Below, one piece after another: positions 41,302-50,954 of a stretch of DNA of 64,000 nt. The stretch is from CAZJHX01 sp964545715 (GTDB lineage Bacteria; Myxococcota_A; UBA9042; GCA-2863065), in NCBI GenBank assembly GCA_964545715.1, contig CAZJHX010000038.1:1-64000 (forward strand), read 5' to 3'. Every line of letters begins with the position of its first letter. Position 1 is the stretch's first letter. The notes under the pieces were generated by a model that had not been told where the DNA came from, did not search any database, and saw nothing but the letters and a program-made list of their open reading frames with translations. A program made the position numbers and the translations under genes.

Positions 41302-43060
41302 GGCGGCGCTCCAGCTGGTCCTCAAAAAGCGATGAGGGCTCCAGCAGCGCGCCCTGACCCGCCCCCTCCACCCAGTCCTCGGGCGCCGTGCCCTTGCCGG
41401 ACGCACCCGACAGCCCGGTGTCCAAGGAGATGTCCGGTCCGGTCCCGATCACGTAGCCCCACCCATACTGCATGGACTTCAGCTCGCCGGCCCCCGCAGT
41501 GTTCCAAAACACGGTCTCGGTCGTGGTCAGCCCGGCGCCGCTGCTCCACTGATTGCGATTGAGCGCGCCCCAGCCGTCCTCGATGAGGCTGTCGTCGATC
41601 AGGCACGCGGTCGCCAGCGAGTGATGAAACTCCGACAGGGCCTTGGCGGTGATGTCGGGAAACTGCTTGAACACGACAGTCGCGCTGCCGATGGACTGCA
41701 CGCGCAGCCACACGATGCCGGTCGCCCCAAAGCCCCAGTTCTGGATAAAGTTGTGCCGTCCGGAGCGCGCGGTGCAGTCCTTGAAGAGCACCTCGCTGCT
41801 CTGACGCACCTCGAACAGGTAGCCGTTGCCGCCACCGCCCCGATGCTGCGGGTACCCCAGCTCGCTGTCCGCCACCGTCACCCGCTTGGCGTGCTTGATC
41901 AGCAGTCCGCCCGACTGCAAGTGGTAGCCGTCGCCGCCCTCGGGCTCAAACGACTGGACGCCGGTGACCCAGCTGTCCTTCACCCCGATGAGCTCCAGCG
42001 CGTGCACCTGGTTCAGCTCCCAGGCCGCGTCCCAGTCGACCGCGTTGGCCAGGCCCAGCCCCTCCACCCCGACCTCCGACAGCCAGCCGGGCTCGCGCCG
42101 AATCGTGGCCGCGTCTCGCGTTTTGGCGGTGTATCGCAGCGGCACGTCCACAGTCACCAGGTGGGGCGTCACTGCGGTATCCACGGCGACGACCTGCCGG
42201 CGAAAGAACGGCTGCCAGGTGTCATTGAAGGCCTGCCAGGTGGCGAGCATGCCGTGCTCCTCGCGAAACTCATCGGTGATCACCCAGCCCACCGCGATGT
42301 CGTCACCGGGAGCCAAACCGTCGGCGTCAACCACGGAGATGTGGGTGCTGCGGGACTGCGCGTCCGCCGCGAGCGCCGTCTCCAGGTCGGTGCTCTGATC
42401 CCCGTGAAAGCGGATGTGCGAGGAGTAGCCGAGCCCTTCGCTCTGCGTAAACCGCAGACGGCTGCTCTCGGCGCCATCGCCCCGCAAGACCACGTGCGAT
42501 GCGGTGATGGTCAGCGTGCCGTCCAGTCGGTAGTCGCCCGCGGAGAAGAGCACGACGCCACCGCCGGCCGCCGCAGCCGCGTCGATAGCGGATTGAGCAG
42601 CCGCGGTCGCATCCAGGCCGGCCGTCGGGTCCGCGCCGAAGTCCAGTACGACATCAAAGACCTGCGCATCCGGCGCTGCCGCGGGCGCCACCTCCGAGTG
42701 GTGATATCCGGCGTACGAGAAGTCGTGCAGGAAGCGGCCGTCATCGTCGGTGTGCTCGGGCGTCCACTGGTCCGGATAGAGGGCGCTTCGCCAGGGCTGC
42801 GGTCCGGCGTCCGGCGGCGTCACCTCGACGTCCTCGGCGGGCGGGCCCGGGTCGGGCGGCTCAGGCACGTCGACCGGCACCTCACCGGGGTCGACAGGCT
42901 CGCCCGGATCGGCGACGGGCGGCCCCGGGTCGGGCTCGGGCGCCGGCACGTCCTCAGGAGCGACAACCCCGCCGTCCTCCGCACTCTGCTGCGACGAGTC
43001 CGAGCAGGAGAGCGGCGTCAGAATCACGGCGATCACAAGGATTAACCGGGCTGCAGTCAT
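41291..43060 (-). CDS. Lipoprotein with right-handed beta-helix (pectate-lyase-like) domain
   Basis: ATG 43060 starts a lipoprotein signal (VIAVILTPLSC, Cys19), then an Asp/Pro/Glu-rich linker to about residue 100. The domain begins with VVLDFGADPTAGLDATAAAQSAIDAA and GGGVVLFSAGDYRLDGTLTI, the classic start of pectate-lyase-3 or phage-tailspike-like beta-helices, and keeps the V-V-L-R-G-D-G turn. A 589-residue total is in the normal range. The likely role is binding or cleavage of acidic polysaccharides at the cell surface; catalytic residues cannot be assigned from sequence alone. It is divergent from the 73-residue membrane gene. Confidence 0.82.
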   Translation of the reverse strand: MTAARLILVIAVILTPLSCSDSSQQSAEDGGVVAPEDVPAPEPDPGPPVADPGEPVDPGEVPVDVPEPPDPGPPAEDVEVTPPDAGPQPWRSALYPDQWTPEHTDDDGRFLHDFSYAGYHHSEVAPAAAPDAQVFDVVLDFGADPTAGLDATAAAQSAIDAAAAAGGGVVLFSAGDYRLDGTLTITASHVVLRGDGAESSRLRFTQSEGLGYSSHIRFHGDQSTDLETALAADAQSRSTHISVVDADGLAPGDDIAVGWVITDEFREEHGMLATWQAFNDTWQPFFRRQVVAVDTAVTPHLVTVDVPLRYTAKTRDAATIRREPGWLSEVGVEGLGLANAVDWDAAWELNQVHALELIGVKDSWVTGVQSFEPEGGDGYHLQSGGLLIKHAKRVTVADSELGYPQHRGGGGNGYLFEVRQSSEVLFKDCTARSGRHNFIQNWGFGATGIVWLRVQSIGSATVVFKQFPDITAKALSEFHHSLATACLIDDSLIEDGWGALNRNQWSSGAGLTTTETVFWNTAGAGELKSMQYGWGYVIGTGPDISLDTGLSGASGKGTAPEDWVEGAGQGALLEPSSLFEDQLERRLSL

Positions 43061-43162
43061 GCGTGGAGCATAAAAAACATACGGCATAAAGAAAAACACC
43101 TTTCGGAATTGTACGGTGGGGCCGATATCTAACTTTGTGAAAGCCACAAACAGGGCAAGCGT

Positions 43163-43384
43163 ATGAGTGATAGTCGCCAGTTTTCGGCCCGGTCGAGTCT
43201 TCTCTTCGACATGAACGACTTCGATGACGAACCGGAAGCGGAGGCCATCGAGATCATTGATCCGACCGCCGCAAGAGCCAAGACCGCGGAGGCCACCGAA
43301 GAGACCGAACAGGGCTCCAACGTGACCACCTACATCTACCTGGCCACGCTGCTCGTCATGCTGCTCATGTACGCCACCCGCTGA
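43163..43384 (+). CDS. Small acidic tail-anchored membrane protein
   Basis: 73 residues from ATG 43163 (AGGGCA upstream). The first 50 residues are acidic and soluble (DFDDEPEAEAIEIIDPT), and the last 20 form one membrane helix (TYIYLATLLVMLLMYA) ending in Thr-Arg. No family is recognised. It is divergent from the beta-helix lipoprotein and lies 69 bases before the DUF362-CBM9 gene, with which it may be co-transcribed. Confidence 0.65.
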   Translation: MSDSRQFSARSSLLFDMNDFDDEPEAEAIEIIDPTAARAKTAEATEETEQGSNVTTYIYLATLLVMLLMYATR

Positions 43385-43453
43385 TTCCCCCAGCCACTTT
43401 GACTACGGTGAGCCACCTGGCCAACTCCGTGACGCCGATGCCATGCTCGGCCG

Positions 43454-45361
43454 ATGAACCGCTCTACAATCCTCATCATCGTGATGTCGATCGTGCCCGC
43501 AGGGACCGATGCCGGCGCAAAGCCGCCACCGCCCGTCGACGCCAGGTCGAGCGCCAGCCCAGCCGCCGACCCCACGGCCGCCGCACAAGCCAAGCACGGG
43601 ACGTACAAGACCGCCGGCATGGTCCGCGCGAATCACGCACGCATGAAAGAGCAGCGAGACGCCCCCGTTCACGTCATTGAGACCGACGATCCGCTAGAGG
43701 CCGGACGTCGCATCTGCGAGGCCGTCGTGCCCAGGCGCGCGCCAGCGACCCCTGTTCTGCTGAAGCCAAACCTCTCTGGAATCGATCGGCTGCGCAGCGG
43801 CATGGACAACGGCGTCGAGCTGAGGACGACGGGGATCGAGTTTCTGCGCGGAGTCATCCGGTGCCTGCGCGCCCGTGGGCACAAGCGCATCACCATCACC
43901 GAGGCCTGGTCGCGCCCCAAATCGTTCAAGCGCTGGCAGCGACTCACCGGGCTCGATCGGCTGCTGAAAGACGAGCGCGTGCGCTTTGTGGGCATGTGGG
44001 ACGACCGGGGCCGACGTGGCGACAAGAGCGGCATGCTGCACGCCAGGCTGCCGGGCGCCAAGCACGTCCGCAAAGAGCTGCTGATCCCGCGCCTGCTCGC
44101 CTATCACCTGGACCACGGGCTGTTCATCTCAATCCCGCGCATGAAGATGCACCGCTTCACGGTCATGAGCATGGGCATCAAGAACAACATGGGCTTTGTG
44201 AACCTGGATGGCGCGACGCCGACCAAGAGCCGACGCAGCCGCCTGCACGCCGAGATCGGGCCGTGGCTGCGAGCGTTCAAGCGCCGGGGGAAGGCGGATC
44301 CAGCCGGGTATCGGCGCGCAGTCGAGCTGTTTTCGGAGCGGATCGTCGATGTGTTGGAGCTGGAGCTGCCGGATGCGGTGCTGATCGACGCAGTGCCCGG
44401 CGTCGGCGGAGACGGCTTCGCCCGAGTCGTGCCAATGCGTCATGGGGCGGCGATCGGCAGCGTCAACCCGGTGTTGGCGGACGCTGTCGGCATGGAGTAC
44501 GCGGGCTACCTGAACAACGCCGCCCTTCAGCAGCAGCTAGGTCACGCGACCAGCCCGCTGTTGACGGAGGCGGCGCGGCGCTTTTACGGGGGGACCGACC
44601 TCCTGCAAAACATCGCAGTGACGGGCGACACCGGCTTCCGGAAGCGACGCGAGGTGGCGTATTTCCGGGCCTTTCCCGGCTGGGAGATCGGCGTCAAGCC
44701 GCAACCCCCGGTCGAGCTGCCGTGGCACGCGCGAGCCGTCAGCGCTGTCCGAGCCTCCGAGGCCCCCACCATCGACGGACAGCTGAACGATCCGGCCTGG
44801 AAGACGGCGCGGCCGACAAGCATCGAGACCGACTGGCGCGGGAAAAAGGCCGGACCGCGCACCGAGGTGAAGCTGGTGTGGACCCCAGAGGCGCTGTTCT
44901 TCGCGTTTGACTGCGCCTTCGAGACGCTCAACGTCGACGAGGAGGCGCCAATCGACGTCGAGCACCGCAAGCTGTATCGGTACGACGCCGTCGAGCTCTT
45001 CATTGACGCGCAGCCCAGAAACCACCGCACGTATCGCGAGCTGGAGATCGGGCCGCTCGGCCACTTCATGGACATCGACGTGGACCGCAGACGCCGCAAG
45101 CGGGGCGACGTCAGCTGGTCGAGCGGCATGCGCGTCAAGACGCACATCGACCGCCGGGCCAAGCGGTTCGTCATCGAAGGCGCCGTGCCTGCAAAAGCGT
45201 TTGACGCCGACCGATTGAAGGCCGGGAATTGGCGCCTGGGACTGTACCGAATCGCCGGGAAGAAGCCGGGGCGCATCTACATGGCGCGCTTCCCGACGCG
45301 CACCGCCAAACCAAACTTCCATGTGCCCAAGAAATTCGGGTGGTTGAGGCTGCTCGAGTAG
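43454..45361 (+). CDS. DUF362 domain fused to a CBM9-like domain
   Basis: 635 residues with an N-terminal signal (ILIIVMSIVPAGTDA). Residues of about 85-400 match DUF362: VLLKPNLSG, ITEAWSRP, ISIPRMKMHRFTVMSMGIKNNMG and a VNPVLADAVG segment. From about 425 to the end is a family 9 carbohydrate-binding-like module (APTIDGQLNDPAWKTA, then VKLVWTPEALFFAFDC and DAVELFIDA). DUF362 proteins often carry ferredoxin clusters, but none is seen here. The fusion suggests an exported protein that engages a carbohydrate; the DUF362 reaction is not known. Confidence 0.85.
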   Translation: MNRSTILIIVMSIVPAGTDAGAKPPPPVDARSSASPAADPTAAAQAKHGTYKTAGMVRANHARMKEQRDAPVHVIETDDPLEAGRRICEAVVPRRAPATPVLLKPNLSGIDRLRSGMDNGVELRTTGIEFLRGVIRCLRARGHKRITITEAWSRPKSFKRWQRLTGLDRLLKDERVRFVGMWDDRGRRGDKSGMLHARLPGAKHVRKELLIPRLLAYHLDHGLFISIPRMKMHRFTVMSMGIKNNMGFVNLDGATPTKSRRSRLHAEIGPWLRAFKRRGKADPAGYRRAVELFSERIVDVLELELPDAVLIDAVPGVGGDGFARVVPMRHGAAIGSVNPVLADAVGMEYAGYLNNAALQQQLGHATSPLLTEAARRFYGGTDLLQNIAVTGDTGFRKRREVAYFRAFPGWEIGVKPQPPVELPWHARAVSAVRASEAPTIDGQLNDPAWKTARPTSIETDWRGKKAGPRTEVKLVWTPEALFFAFDCAFETLNVDEEAPIDVEHRKLYRYDAVELFIDAQPRNHRTYRELEIGPLGHFMDIDVDRRRRKRGDVSWSSGMRVKTHIDRRAKRFVIEGAVPAKAFDADRLKAGNWRLGLYRIAGKKPGRIYMARFPTRTAKPNFHVPKKFGWLRLLE

Positions 45362-45381
45362 GGCTGAACGCACGACTGGGC

Positions 45382-45410
45382 TTCACAAACGCGTCAAACC
45401 ATGGTATGTA
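45382..45410 (+). promoter_or_regulatory. Sigma-70-like promoter before the 345-residue lipoprotein
   Basis: TTCACA (45382-45387), a 17-base spacer, and TATGTA (45405-45410) match the vegetative -35/-10 pattern at eight of twelve positions. The resulting leader of about 55 bases contains a run of TTG and CTG triplets (about 45427-45460) and a GGAGG at 45462-45466. Confidence 0.5.
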
Positions 45411-45470
45411 CCGAACGTTCCGCAGGTTGTTGTTTCTGCTGATTGTTGTTGCTGTTGCTGTGGAGGTTGT

Positions 45471-46508
45471 ATGCGGTACGTGGCGCCATTCTTGGCGATC
45501 GCTGGTAGTGTCTCACTCATCTTTGGGTCCGTCGTCGGCTGTGGAGCCGAAGCCCCAGGACCCCGTGCGCCGTCGGCGCCTGACGCCGGACCGGGAGCGG
45601 CGACGGGCGTGTTCAGCGGCCATGGAAGCTCGGGCGGGGGGAGCGGCTTCTCGAACGGAGAGTCAACGTCCAATCCCGAATCGGGCACGGGCTTTGGATC
45701 CGCCGACCCGGACCCCGGAAACGACTCGGACGGTCAGGGCTCCGGCAACACCGGCGATCCCGCCCCGCCGGTGAACAACGGGCAGCGCTGGGCCACCCAC
45801 ATCGTCAGTATCACGGTGCCCTCGGACGTCACGGCGTCCGGATGCGACGCCAACAACGACGGCGTCGTCACGTCCGCGGACGGGCAGGTCAACGCCCTGA
45901 TCGGTCTGGCGGAGGGGCTGGGCCAGGACTTCAACGGCCAGATCAACGCCGGCATCGAAGAGGGCAAGATGGTCATGCTGGCCGAGCTGATCGGCTATAA
46001 GGGCGGCGATCAGACCGGCTTTGACCTGGTCATGTATCTGGGCGAGGTCGCCGATCCCGGCTGCTCGGACACCAACGACGACGGTACGATGTGTCCGTGG
46101 CTGATCGCAGCCGAAGCATATGACGAGGCGGGGGAGCCTGCCGTGAAGCTGCCGGGCGCGCGCGTCACGGCCTCTCACCTGGCCAGCGGACCGCACAACT
46201 TCAAGTTCACGCTGCCGCTGGGGGGCGTCAATCTGCCCATCACCATTCAGACCGGGCGGGTCTCAGGCGACATCGACGGCGGCTTTGACCTGAACAATGG
46301 CCGTCTCTGCGGCCAAATCGGCAAGGACGACCTCAAGCAGGCCCTGGACAACGCCTGCATCGGACCGGACGCAGACCCCAACCTGTGTGGTCTCAAGGAC
46401 GTCGTCGTCAGCTTGTTGGACTGCTCAGCCTCGCCCGACCCGAACCTGTGCTCCCTGGTGATCGAGCTCGAGGGTGTGGAGGCGGAGAGCCTCGAGGACG
46501 CGCCCTGA
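45471..46508 (+). CDS. Lipoprotein, function unknown
   Basis: 345 residues; GGAGG is four bases before ATG 45471. The lipoprotein signal ends in SVVGC (Cys24), followed by a Gly/Ser/Pro-rich linker of about 75 residues. The domain starts at about residue 105 (HIVSITVPSDVTASGCDANNDGVV contains an EF-hand-like D-x-N-x-D-G) and continues as a beta-rich fold with GGVNLPITIQTGRVSGDIDGGF and several cysteines near the end. No family is recognised. A vegetative-type promoter precedes it. It is convergent with the hybrid kinase gene. Confidence 0.75.
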   Translation: MRYVAPFLAIAGSVSLIFGSVVGCGAEAPGPRAPSAPDAGPGAATGVFSGHGSSGGGSGFSNGESTSNPESGTGFGSADPDPGNDSDGQGSGNTGDPAPPVNNGQRWATHIVSITVPSDVTASGCDANNDGVVTSADGQVNALIGLAEGLGQDFNGQINAGIEEGKMVMLAELIGYKGGDQTGFDLVMYLGEVADPGCSDTNDDGTMCPWLIAAEAYDEAGEPAVKLPGARVTASHLASGPHNFKFTLPLGGVNLPITIQTGRVSGDIDGGFDLNNGRLCGQIGKDDLKQALDNACIGPDADPNLCGLKDVVVSLLDCSASPDPNLCSLVIELEGVEAESLEDAP

Positions 46509-46514
46509 GACGCC

Positions 46515-48065
46515 CTAAGCGGCCAGCGTGGTAGAGACCAGCTCGAGCAGCGCCGCGCGCGAGAACGGCTTCTGAATGAAGGTGGAGCCGAGCTTCAGCA
46601 GGCCTTTGTCGATCATGTAGCTCTGCGGGTATCCCGACATGTGCAGGACGCGCAGGCCGGGGTGGCGCCCGGACAGGTACTCCACCAACTCGGTCGGATC
46701 CGTTCGCGGCATGATGAGGTCGGTGAGTAACAAATCGATGCGCTCCACCTGTTGACACACGTTCCGTGCGTCGACCCCGCAATTGGCCGTGAGCACGTGG
46801 TAACCGGCGTGGCGGAGGACGCGTGTAGTCAACGCCAGCAGTGCGCGATCGTCCTCCACGATCATGACGACCGGCTTGGTGTCGTCGGAGACCACGGACA
46901 AGACGGGCCGACCCGACGCGGCACTTTCGGCCACACACGGAAGCAGCAGGACAAACCTGGCGCCGCCGCCGTCGCCGTTGCCGGCAAACGCATAGCCGCT
47001 GTGCTGCTTGATCACGCCATAGACGCTGGCCAGGCCCAGCCCCGTGCCGTGCTCGGCCTCTTTGGTCGAGAAGAACGGCTCGAAGCAGCGCGCCTGGACC
47101 TCCTCGCTAAGACCCTCGCCAGTGTCCTCCACCGTCAGCTCGAGATAGGTCCCTGGGCTGAGCGGCACGCCGTCTCGTTGGTCGCCGTCGCAGGCGGTGA
47201 TCACTGCGGACGCGACAGTGACCGCTCCGCCGTCCGGCATGGCGTCCACCGCGTTGACCACCAGGTTGATGATCGCCTGCTCCACCTGCGCCTGATCCAC
47301 CAGCATGCGAACATCCTGGCTGGTGAGCGTCGTCTTCAGCTCGACGTTCCGCGGCAGCGTCGACGTCAGCATGTCGGCGCAGTGCGCGATGATCTCCTTG
47401 GGGTCGACGGGCGTCGGAGGCTGGACCTGCCGCCGGTTGAAGGCCAGCAGCCGTTGGATGATCCCGGTGGCGGTCTGGCCGACAGAGATGACCGTTCGCA
47501 GATCGTCTTTCTGATCCTGGCGCGCGCCTGACAGCACCAACTCGCAAAGCCCGAGCATAATCGTCATCGTGTTGTTGAGATCGTGGGCCATCCCGCCGGC
47601 CAGCCGGCCCAGCGCGTTCATCTTCTCGGCGGCGATCAAGCGGGCGTCGCCTTCTCGCAGCCGCTGCTCGATCCCAGCGCGCTCCACCGCATAGCGCACG
47701 CTGCGATACAGCGCCTCACCGGTCAGCCCGTCTTTCGTGAGGTAGTCCTGGGCCCCATCCGCCACGGCGTCGTAGGCCAGCATCCGCTCGGTACGCCCGG
47801 TCAGGACGATGATCGGCAGCGAGATGGACTCACGCAGGCGTTTGACGGTGCGCAGACCGTCGCTGTCCGGCAGATTCAAGTCCGCGACAATCGCGTCAAA
47901 CGCGTCCGGCGAGGCGCCGGCCACCAACTCCAGCGCAGAGGCCAGGCTGCCGGTGGTCGTCAGATGCAAAACGGCTTCCATGCCTTCGTTCGACAGCTGA
48001 GCGCGAAGCATCGACGCGTAGGCCACGTCGTCTTCGATCAGCAGGGCTTTGAGAGCTCGGGGCAC
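46515..48065 (-). CDS. Hybrid histidine kinase: receiver, kinase, receiver (paralogue A)
   Basis: 516 residues from a GTG at 48065 with AGGTGA just upstream. Order: receiver 1 (LLIEDD, phospho-site in IVADLNLPDSDG, TKDG lysine); an NtrB-like dimerisation box with the His in GGMAHDLNNTM; an ATPase domain with N-box NLVVNAVDAM and G-boxes DTGEGL and GTGLGL; receiver 2 (IVEDD, LLLTDLIMPRTDP, IQKPF). There is no membrane segment, so it is a cytosolic kinase whose first receiver probably accepts an upstream signal. Its architecture and motifs are shared by the protein at 51639-53192. It is divergent from the membrane protein at 48158. Confidence 0.9.
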   Translation of the reverse strand: MPRALKALLIEDDVAYASMLRAQLSNEGMEAVLHLTTTGSLASALELVAGASPDAFDAIVADLNLPDSDGLRTVKRLRESISLPIIVLTGRTERMLAYDAVADGAQDYLTKDGLTGEALYRSVRYAVERAGIEQRLREGDARLIAAEKMNALGRLAGGMAHDLNNTMTIMLGLCELVLSGARQDQKDDLRTVISVGQTATGIIQRLLAFNRRQVQPPTPVDPKEIIAHCADMLTSTLPRNVELKTTLTSQDVRMLVDQAQVEQAIINLVVNAVDAMPDGGAVTVASAVITACDGDQRDGVPLSPGTYLELTVEDTGEGLSEEVQARCFEPFFSTKEAEHGTGLGLASVYGVIKQHSGYAFAGNGDGGGARFVLLLPCVAESAASGRPVLSVVSDDTKPVVMIVEDDRALLALTTRVLRHAGYHVLTANCGVDARNVCQQVERIDLLLTDLIMPRTDPTELVEYLSGRHPGLRVLHMSGYPQSYMIDKGLLKLGSTFIQKPFSRAALLELVSTTLAA

Positions 48066-48157
48066 AGATCACCTGTCAATATCGTAGCCTGGTAATTCTA
48101 CCCGCCGTCCACAATTGCGACAAGAAAGGGATCTGGGCTCGATGTACACTGCCGCCG

Positions 48158-50353
48158 GTGTGGGCTCTGTATCTGATTCTGTTTCCCGGGGTCGCGTGGT
48201 TCGCGCCGGGTTATGCGGTAAGCCGATGGCTGAGCCCCCAAGCCACGCCGTTGGAGCGCCTCGCGAGCTCGCTGCTGCTCGGCATGCTGTTCGTCGTGCC
48301 GCTGGCGTTTCTGGGGCCGTTCCTTCTGCGCATACCCTTGACCCCGCTCTGGATTCTGGGCGCCGCGGGAGTCGTCATCGCCGCAGCCGCCGCGCTGATC
48401 CGCTACAGACCGCGAGTCCCTGCGCCCCCCAAGGAGCCCGCTGAGGCTGAGGGCTGGCCTCTGGTCGCAACACTGGTGCTGCTGGCCCTTTATCTCGCAT
48501 TGACCACCGTACCCGACCACTCGGACGCGGTCGGCCTCTTCCAGGTCTGCCCGCACCAGTCCGCCCAATACCTGCTGGACGACGGACTGCACGGGGGTCT
48601 GCGCACCTGGGACGCCGAGTGGGGTCGCTGGATCGCGCACCTGGCCTCACATGCCATCGAGCCCGGGTACGGCCTCTTCGACGTCCTCAGCAATCAGCGG
48701 TCGGGCTCCATGGCCACGCTCGTCCAGCCGATCGCCTTCCACGGCTCCGGTGGGCTGGTGGTCGCGACGTTCTTGTACGAGCTGCTGGTCCTGGCGCTGG
48801 CAGCGCTGCTCGTCGCGCGCACGATCCGGCGCTGGTGGCTGGTGCTGCTCATCACGGCCATGTTCATGCTGGGCGTGCGCTCGGTGGCCATGTACATGGT
48901 CAACGAGAACGTGCTGGCGCTCGGGTTCGGCCTGGGCGTGCTCTATTTTCTGCTGCGGGCAGACACCGACGCCGAGGCCGTGATCGCGGGCGCATGCCTG
49001 GCCATATGCATCGCCGTCCGCCCCATCGCGGCCGCCTACCTGCCCGCCTGCGCGGTGCTGCTTTGGGGCAGCCGGCGACGTGCGGCGCTCTTTGTCGGCT
49101 CCCTGGTCATCGCGGCCCTGCCCTGGCTCATCACTCAGTATCAGGTCTTTGGACATGCGCTGCACCATCCGGCCCTGGGCCGTGGCCAGTACGCCCAGGA
49201 GCTGTTTGGCCTGCAGTTCACGTTTCACCCGCTCAACTTCCCGGTCGCGGAGACCATCGTTCGCCCGGAGTTCGACCCGTTCCCGACCCTGTTCCAGATG
49301 CCGCTACTTCACAGCCAGGCCTTCGGCGCCGTCTTTTGGGTGGCCGTGTTCGCCGGTGCCCTGGTCGTCGCGCGCCGCCGGCTGGCTGCGTTTGTCCTCT
49401 GGGGTCTTCCCAACTACCTGATGCTGCTGGCCATCGTCTCGCTGGATCATCAGAAGCTCAGCTACGCCGTGCTCTCTTTTGCGCCGCTACCGCTCCTCGC
49501 GGGGGCCGGCTGTCGCGCGCTGATCGACCGCGGTCTCGACGCGCAGCAGCAGGTGATCACGGCCACCGTGGCGCTGGCCCTGCTAGTCGGCTTTCCGGCG
49601 CTGATCGCCGACGTCGACCTCCCGGTGGACCCGCGCGAGCAGCACAACAACCGGCGCTACCTGGACCCCCGCTCCAACGCTGCGAAGCGAGCCGAGCTGG
49701 TCGCCCCCGTCTTCCTGCCGACGTATCGCGAGCACCGGCCGGACCTCGCCTGGTCACTGCTGACGAGCAGCCGCCCTCCGCAGCTGACCCAGGACGTGCA
49801 TACGGGCCCGGTGCTGGTGTGGCGTATGAAGCACCCTGTCGACCACAGCTTCCAAGCCACGCTGGCGAAGCAGCCTAATCATCCAGAGACGCTGGGCCGC
49901 ATCGTCCCCCTCCGGTTCACGTGGCGCTACGCAGCGATCTCGCTTCGCCTGGCGGCCGCCCAGGAGACCGTTCGCGTCGGAGTGCAGGCCGACGGCAAGA
50001 CGCTCAAGGTGGCGGTGGAGACGGGCGGCGCCGGCGAGCACACCGGATACCTGTCGCTGGGGTTCGTCGATCTGCAGCTTCCCGATCTGCAGGGGCTGGA
50101 GGTGCTGGTGGACGGCGCGCCCATCGAGACCGACCTGTACATCATCGAGCGTCCGGGCTGGGGCAAGACGCTGCTTCGGTTGGTCGCAAATCACCCGTGG
50201 CAGTTCCACTCCGGCGGCGGCAGATCCAAGTTGGTCGCAGCGGAGAGCCCCGGCGCCGACTGTCTGCTGGTCCAGGACAATCAGCCGTTTCGGCTGCGCC
50301 GCACCAAATCGCTGCGCCCCGCCGATCCCGAGAGCTGTCCGTTGGTCCAGTAG
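48158..50353 (+). CDS. Multi-pass membrane protein with soluble C-terminal domain (GT-C-like?)
   Basis: 731 residues from a GTG at 48158 (MWALYLILFPGVAWFAPGYAVSRWL). The first 480 residues hold about twelve membrane helices, with polar loops of the type found in glycosyltransferase-C or O-antigen-ligase-like proteins (PDHSDAVGLFQV...LLDDGLHGGLRTWDAEWGRW between helices). A soluble domain of about 200 residues follows (LKVAVETGGAGEHTGYLSLGFVDLQLPDLQG). A GT-C role in surface glycan assembly is possible, but I see no decisive DxD-type signature, so function is unassigned. Confidence 0.75.
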   Translation: MWALYLILFPGVAWFAPGYAVSRWLSPQATPLERLASSLLLGMLFVVPLAFLGPFLLRIPLTPLWILGAAGVVIAAAAALIRYRPRVPAPPKEPAEAEGWPLVATLVLLALYLALTTVPDHSDAVGLFQVCPHQSAQYLLDDGLHGGLRTWDAEWGRWIAHLASHAIEPGYGLFDVLSNQRSGSMATLVQPIAFHGSGGLVVATFLYELLVLALAALLVARTIRRWWLVLLITAMFMLGVRSVAMYMVNENVLALGFGLGVLYFLLRADTDAEAVIAGACLAICIAVRPIAAAYLPACAVLLWGSRRRAALFVGSLVIAALPWLITQYQVFGHALHHPALGRGQYAQELFGLQFTFHPLNFPVAETIVRPEFDPFPTLFQMPLLHSQAFGAVFWVAVFAGALVVARRRLAAFVLWGLPNYLMLLAIVSLDHQKLSYAVLSFAPLPLLAGAGCRALIDRGLDAQQQVITATVALALLVGFPALIADVDLPVDPREQHNNRRYLDPRSNAAKRAELVAPVFLPTYREHRPDLAWSLLTSSRPPQLTQDVHTGPVLVWRMKHPVDHSFQATLAKQPNHPETLGRIVPLRFTWRYAAISLRLAAAQETVRVGVQADGKTLKVAVETGGAGEHTGYLSLGFVDLQLPDLQGLEVLVDGAPIETDLYIIERPGWGKTLLRLVANHPWQFHSGGGRSKLVAAESPGADCLLVQDNQPFRLRRTKSLRPADPESCPLVQ

Positions 50354-50358
50354 CGTGC

Positions 50359-50898
50359 CTACAGAGGAGTCATATGCAGCTTGCGGATGACCCCGCGCGG
50401 CCCGGGACACGTGTTGTCATGGCACTGGATGCACTGGTCGACCACGGCGTTGAAAGCCTGTACCCGATCGCCCGTCTCGGTGCCCAGCCCCTTGAGGGCG
50501 GCGAGGTATTTCTGGGCCATCGAGTAGAAGTGGCCGTTGCGCACCGACGGGTCATTCGGCCACGTGCACAGCATGCGGCGGTGCTGCTGCATCATCGCCT
50601 TGAGCTCGGTGCCGCTGCGCAGGCTCTCACGCGCCAGCTGCAGGTCATCCAGCATGTCGCGCATTACCAGGGCCAGCTCACTGTCGCCGTTGGGGTTGCG
50701 CTCGCTCTTGACCAAATGCCCCGGGCTGCCGGGGACGCCCGGCTTCAGCTCAGTCGTGAAGTCGCACGCCGGCAGCTCTGGGGCAGGCGGTTGCGCCGCG
50801 GCCGAATTGTTGTCTGCGGCAGGCTCAGGCGTGGACGAGCTCTTACCGCATCCGAGCGCGAGCGACAAAACCAAAACGATCAGCGGGGTCCGTTTCAC
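50359..50898 (-). CDS. Lipoprotein with C-terminal haem-c motif (cytochrome c class II-like)
   Basis: A GTG at 50898 gives MKRTPLIVLVLSLALGC, a canonical lipoprotein signal. The 179-residue protein is helical after a Pro/Ala-rich linker and ends with C-I-Q-C-H, a c-type haem site near the C-terminus as in cytochrome c' and related class II four-helix bundles (upstream helices SELALVMRDMLDDLQLARES, TELKAMMQQHRRML, VRNGHFYSMAQKYLAALK). Likely periplasmic electron transfer or sensing. A TATAGA box ends only seven bases before the start codon, hinting at a very short or absent leader. Confidence 0.78.
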   Translation of the reverse strand: MKRTPLIVLVLSLALGCGKSSSTPEPAADNNSAAAQPPAPELPACDFTTELKPGVPGSPGHLVKSERNPNGDSELALVMRDMLDDLQLARESLRSGTELKAMMQQHRRMLCTWPNDPSVRNGHFYSMAQKYLAALKGLGTETGDRVQAFNAVVDQCIQCHDNTCPGPRGVIRKLHMTPL

Positions 50899-50905
50899 AT
50901 CGGGC

Positions 50906-50911
50906 TCTATA
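50906..50911 (-). promoter_or_regulatory. Extended -10 box before the haem lipoprotein
   Basis: On the minus strand TGCTATAGA contains TATAGA at 50911-50906 preceded by TG, an extended -10 pattern. The expected start point (about 50899) would fall at the GTG start codon (50898), implying leaderless or near-leaderless transcription. The -35 region is not convincing. Confidence 0.35.
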
Positions 50912-50954
50912 GCACGGTACTCTCGTTTGCACCCACCCCTTTGAAGGAGCGACG

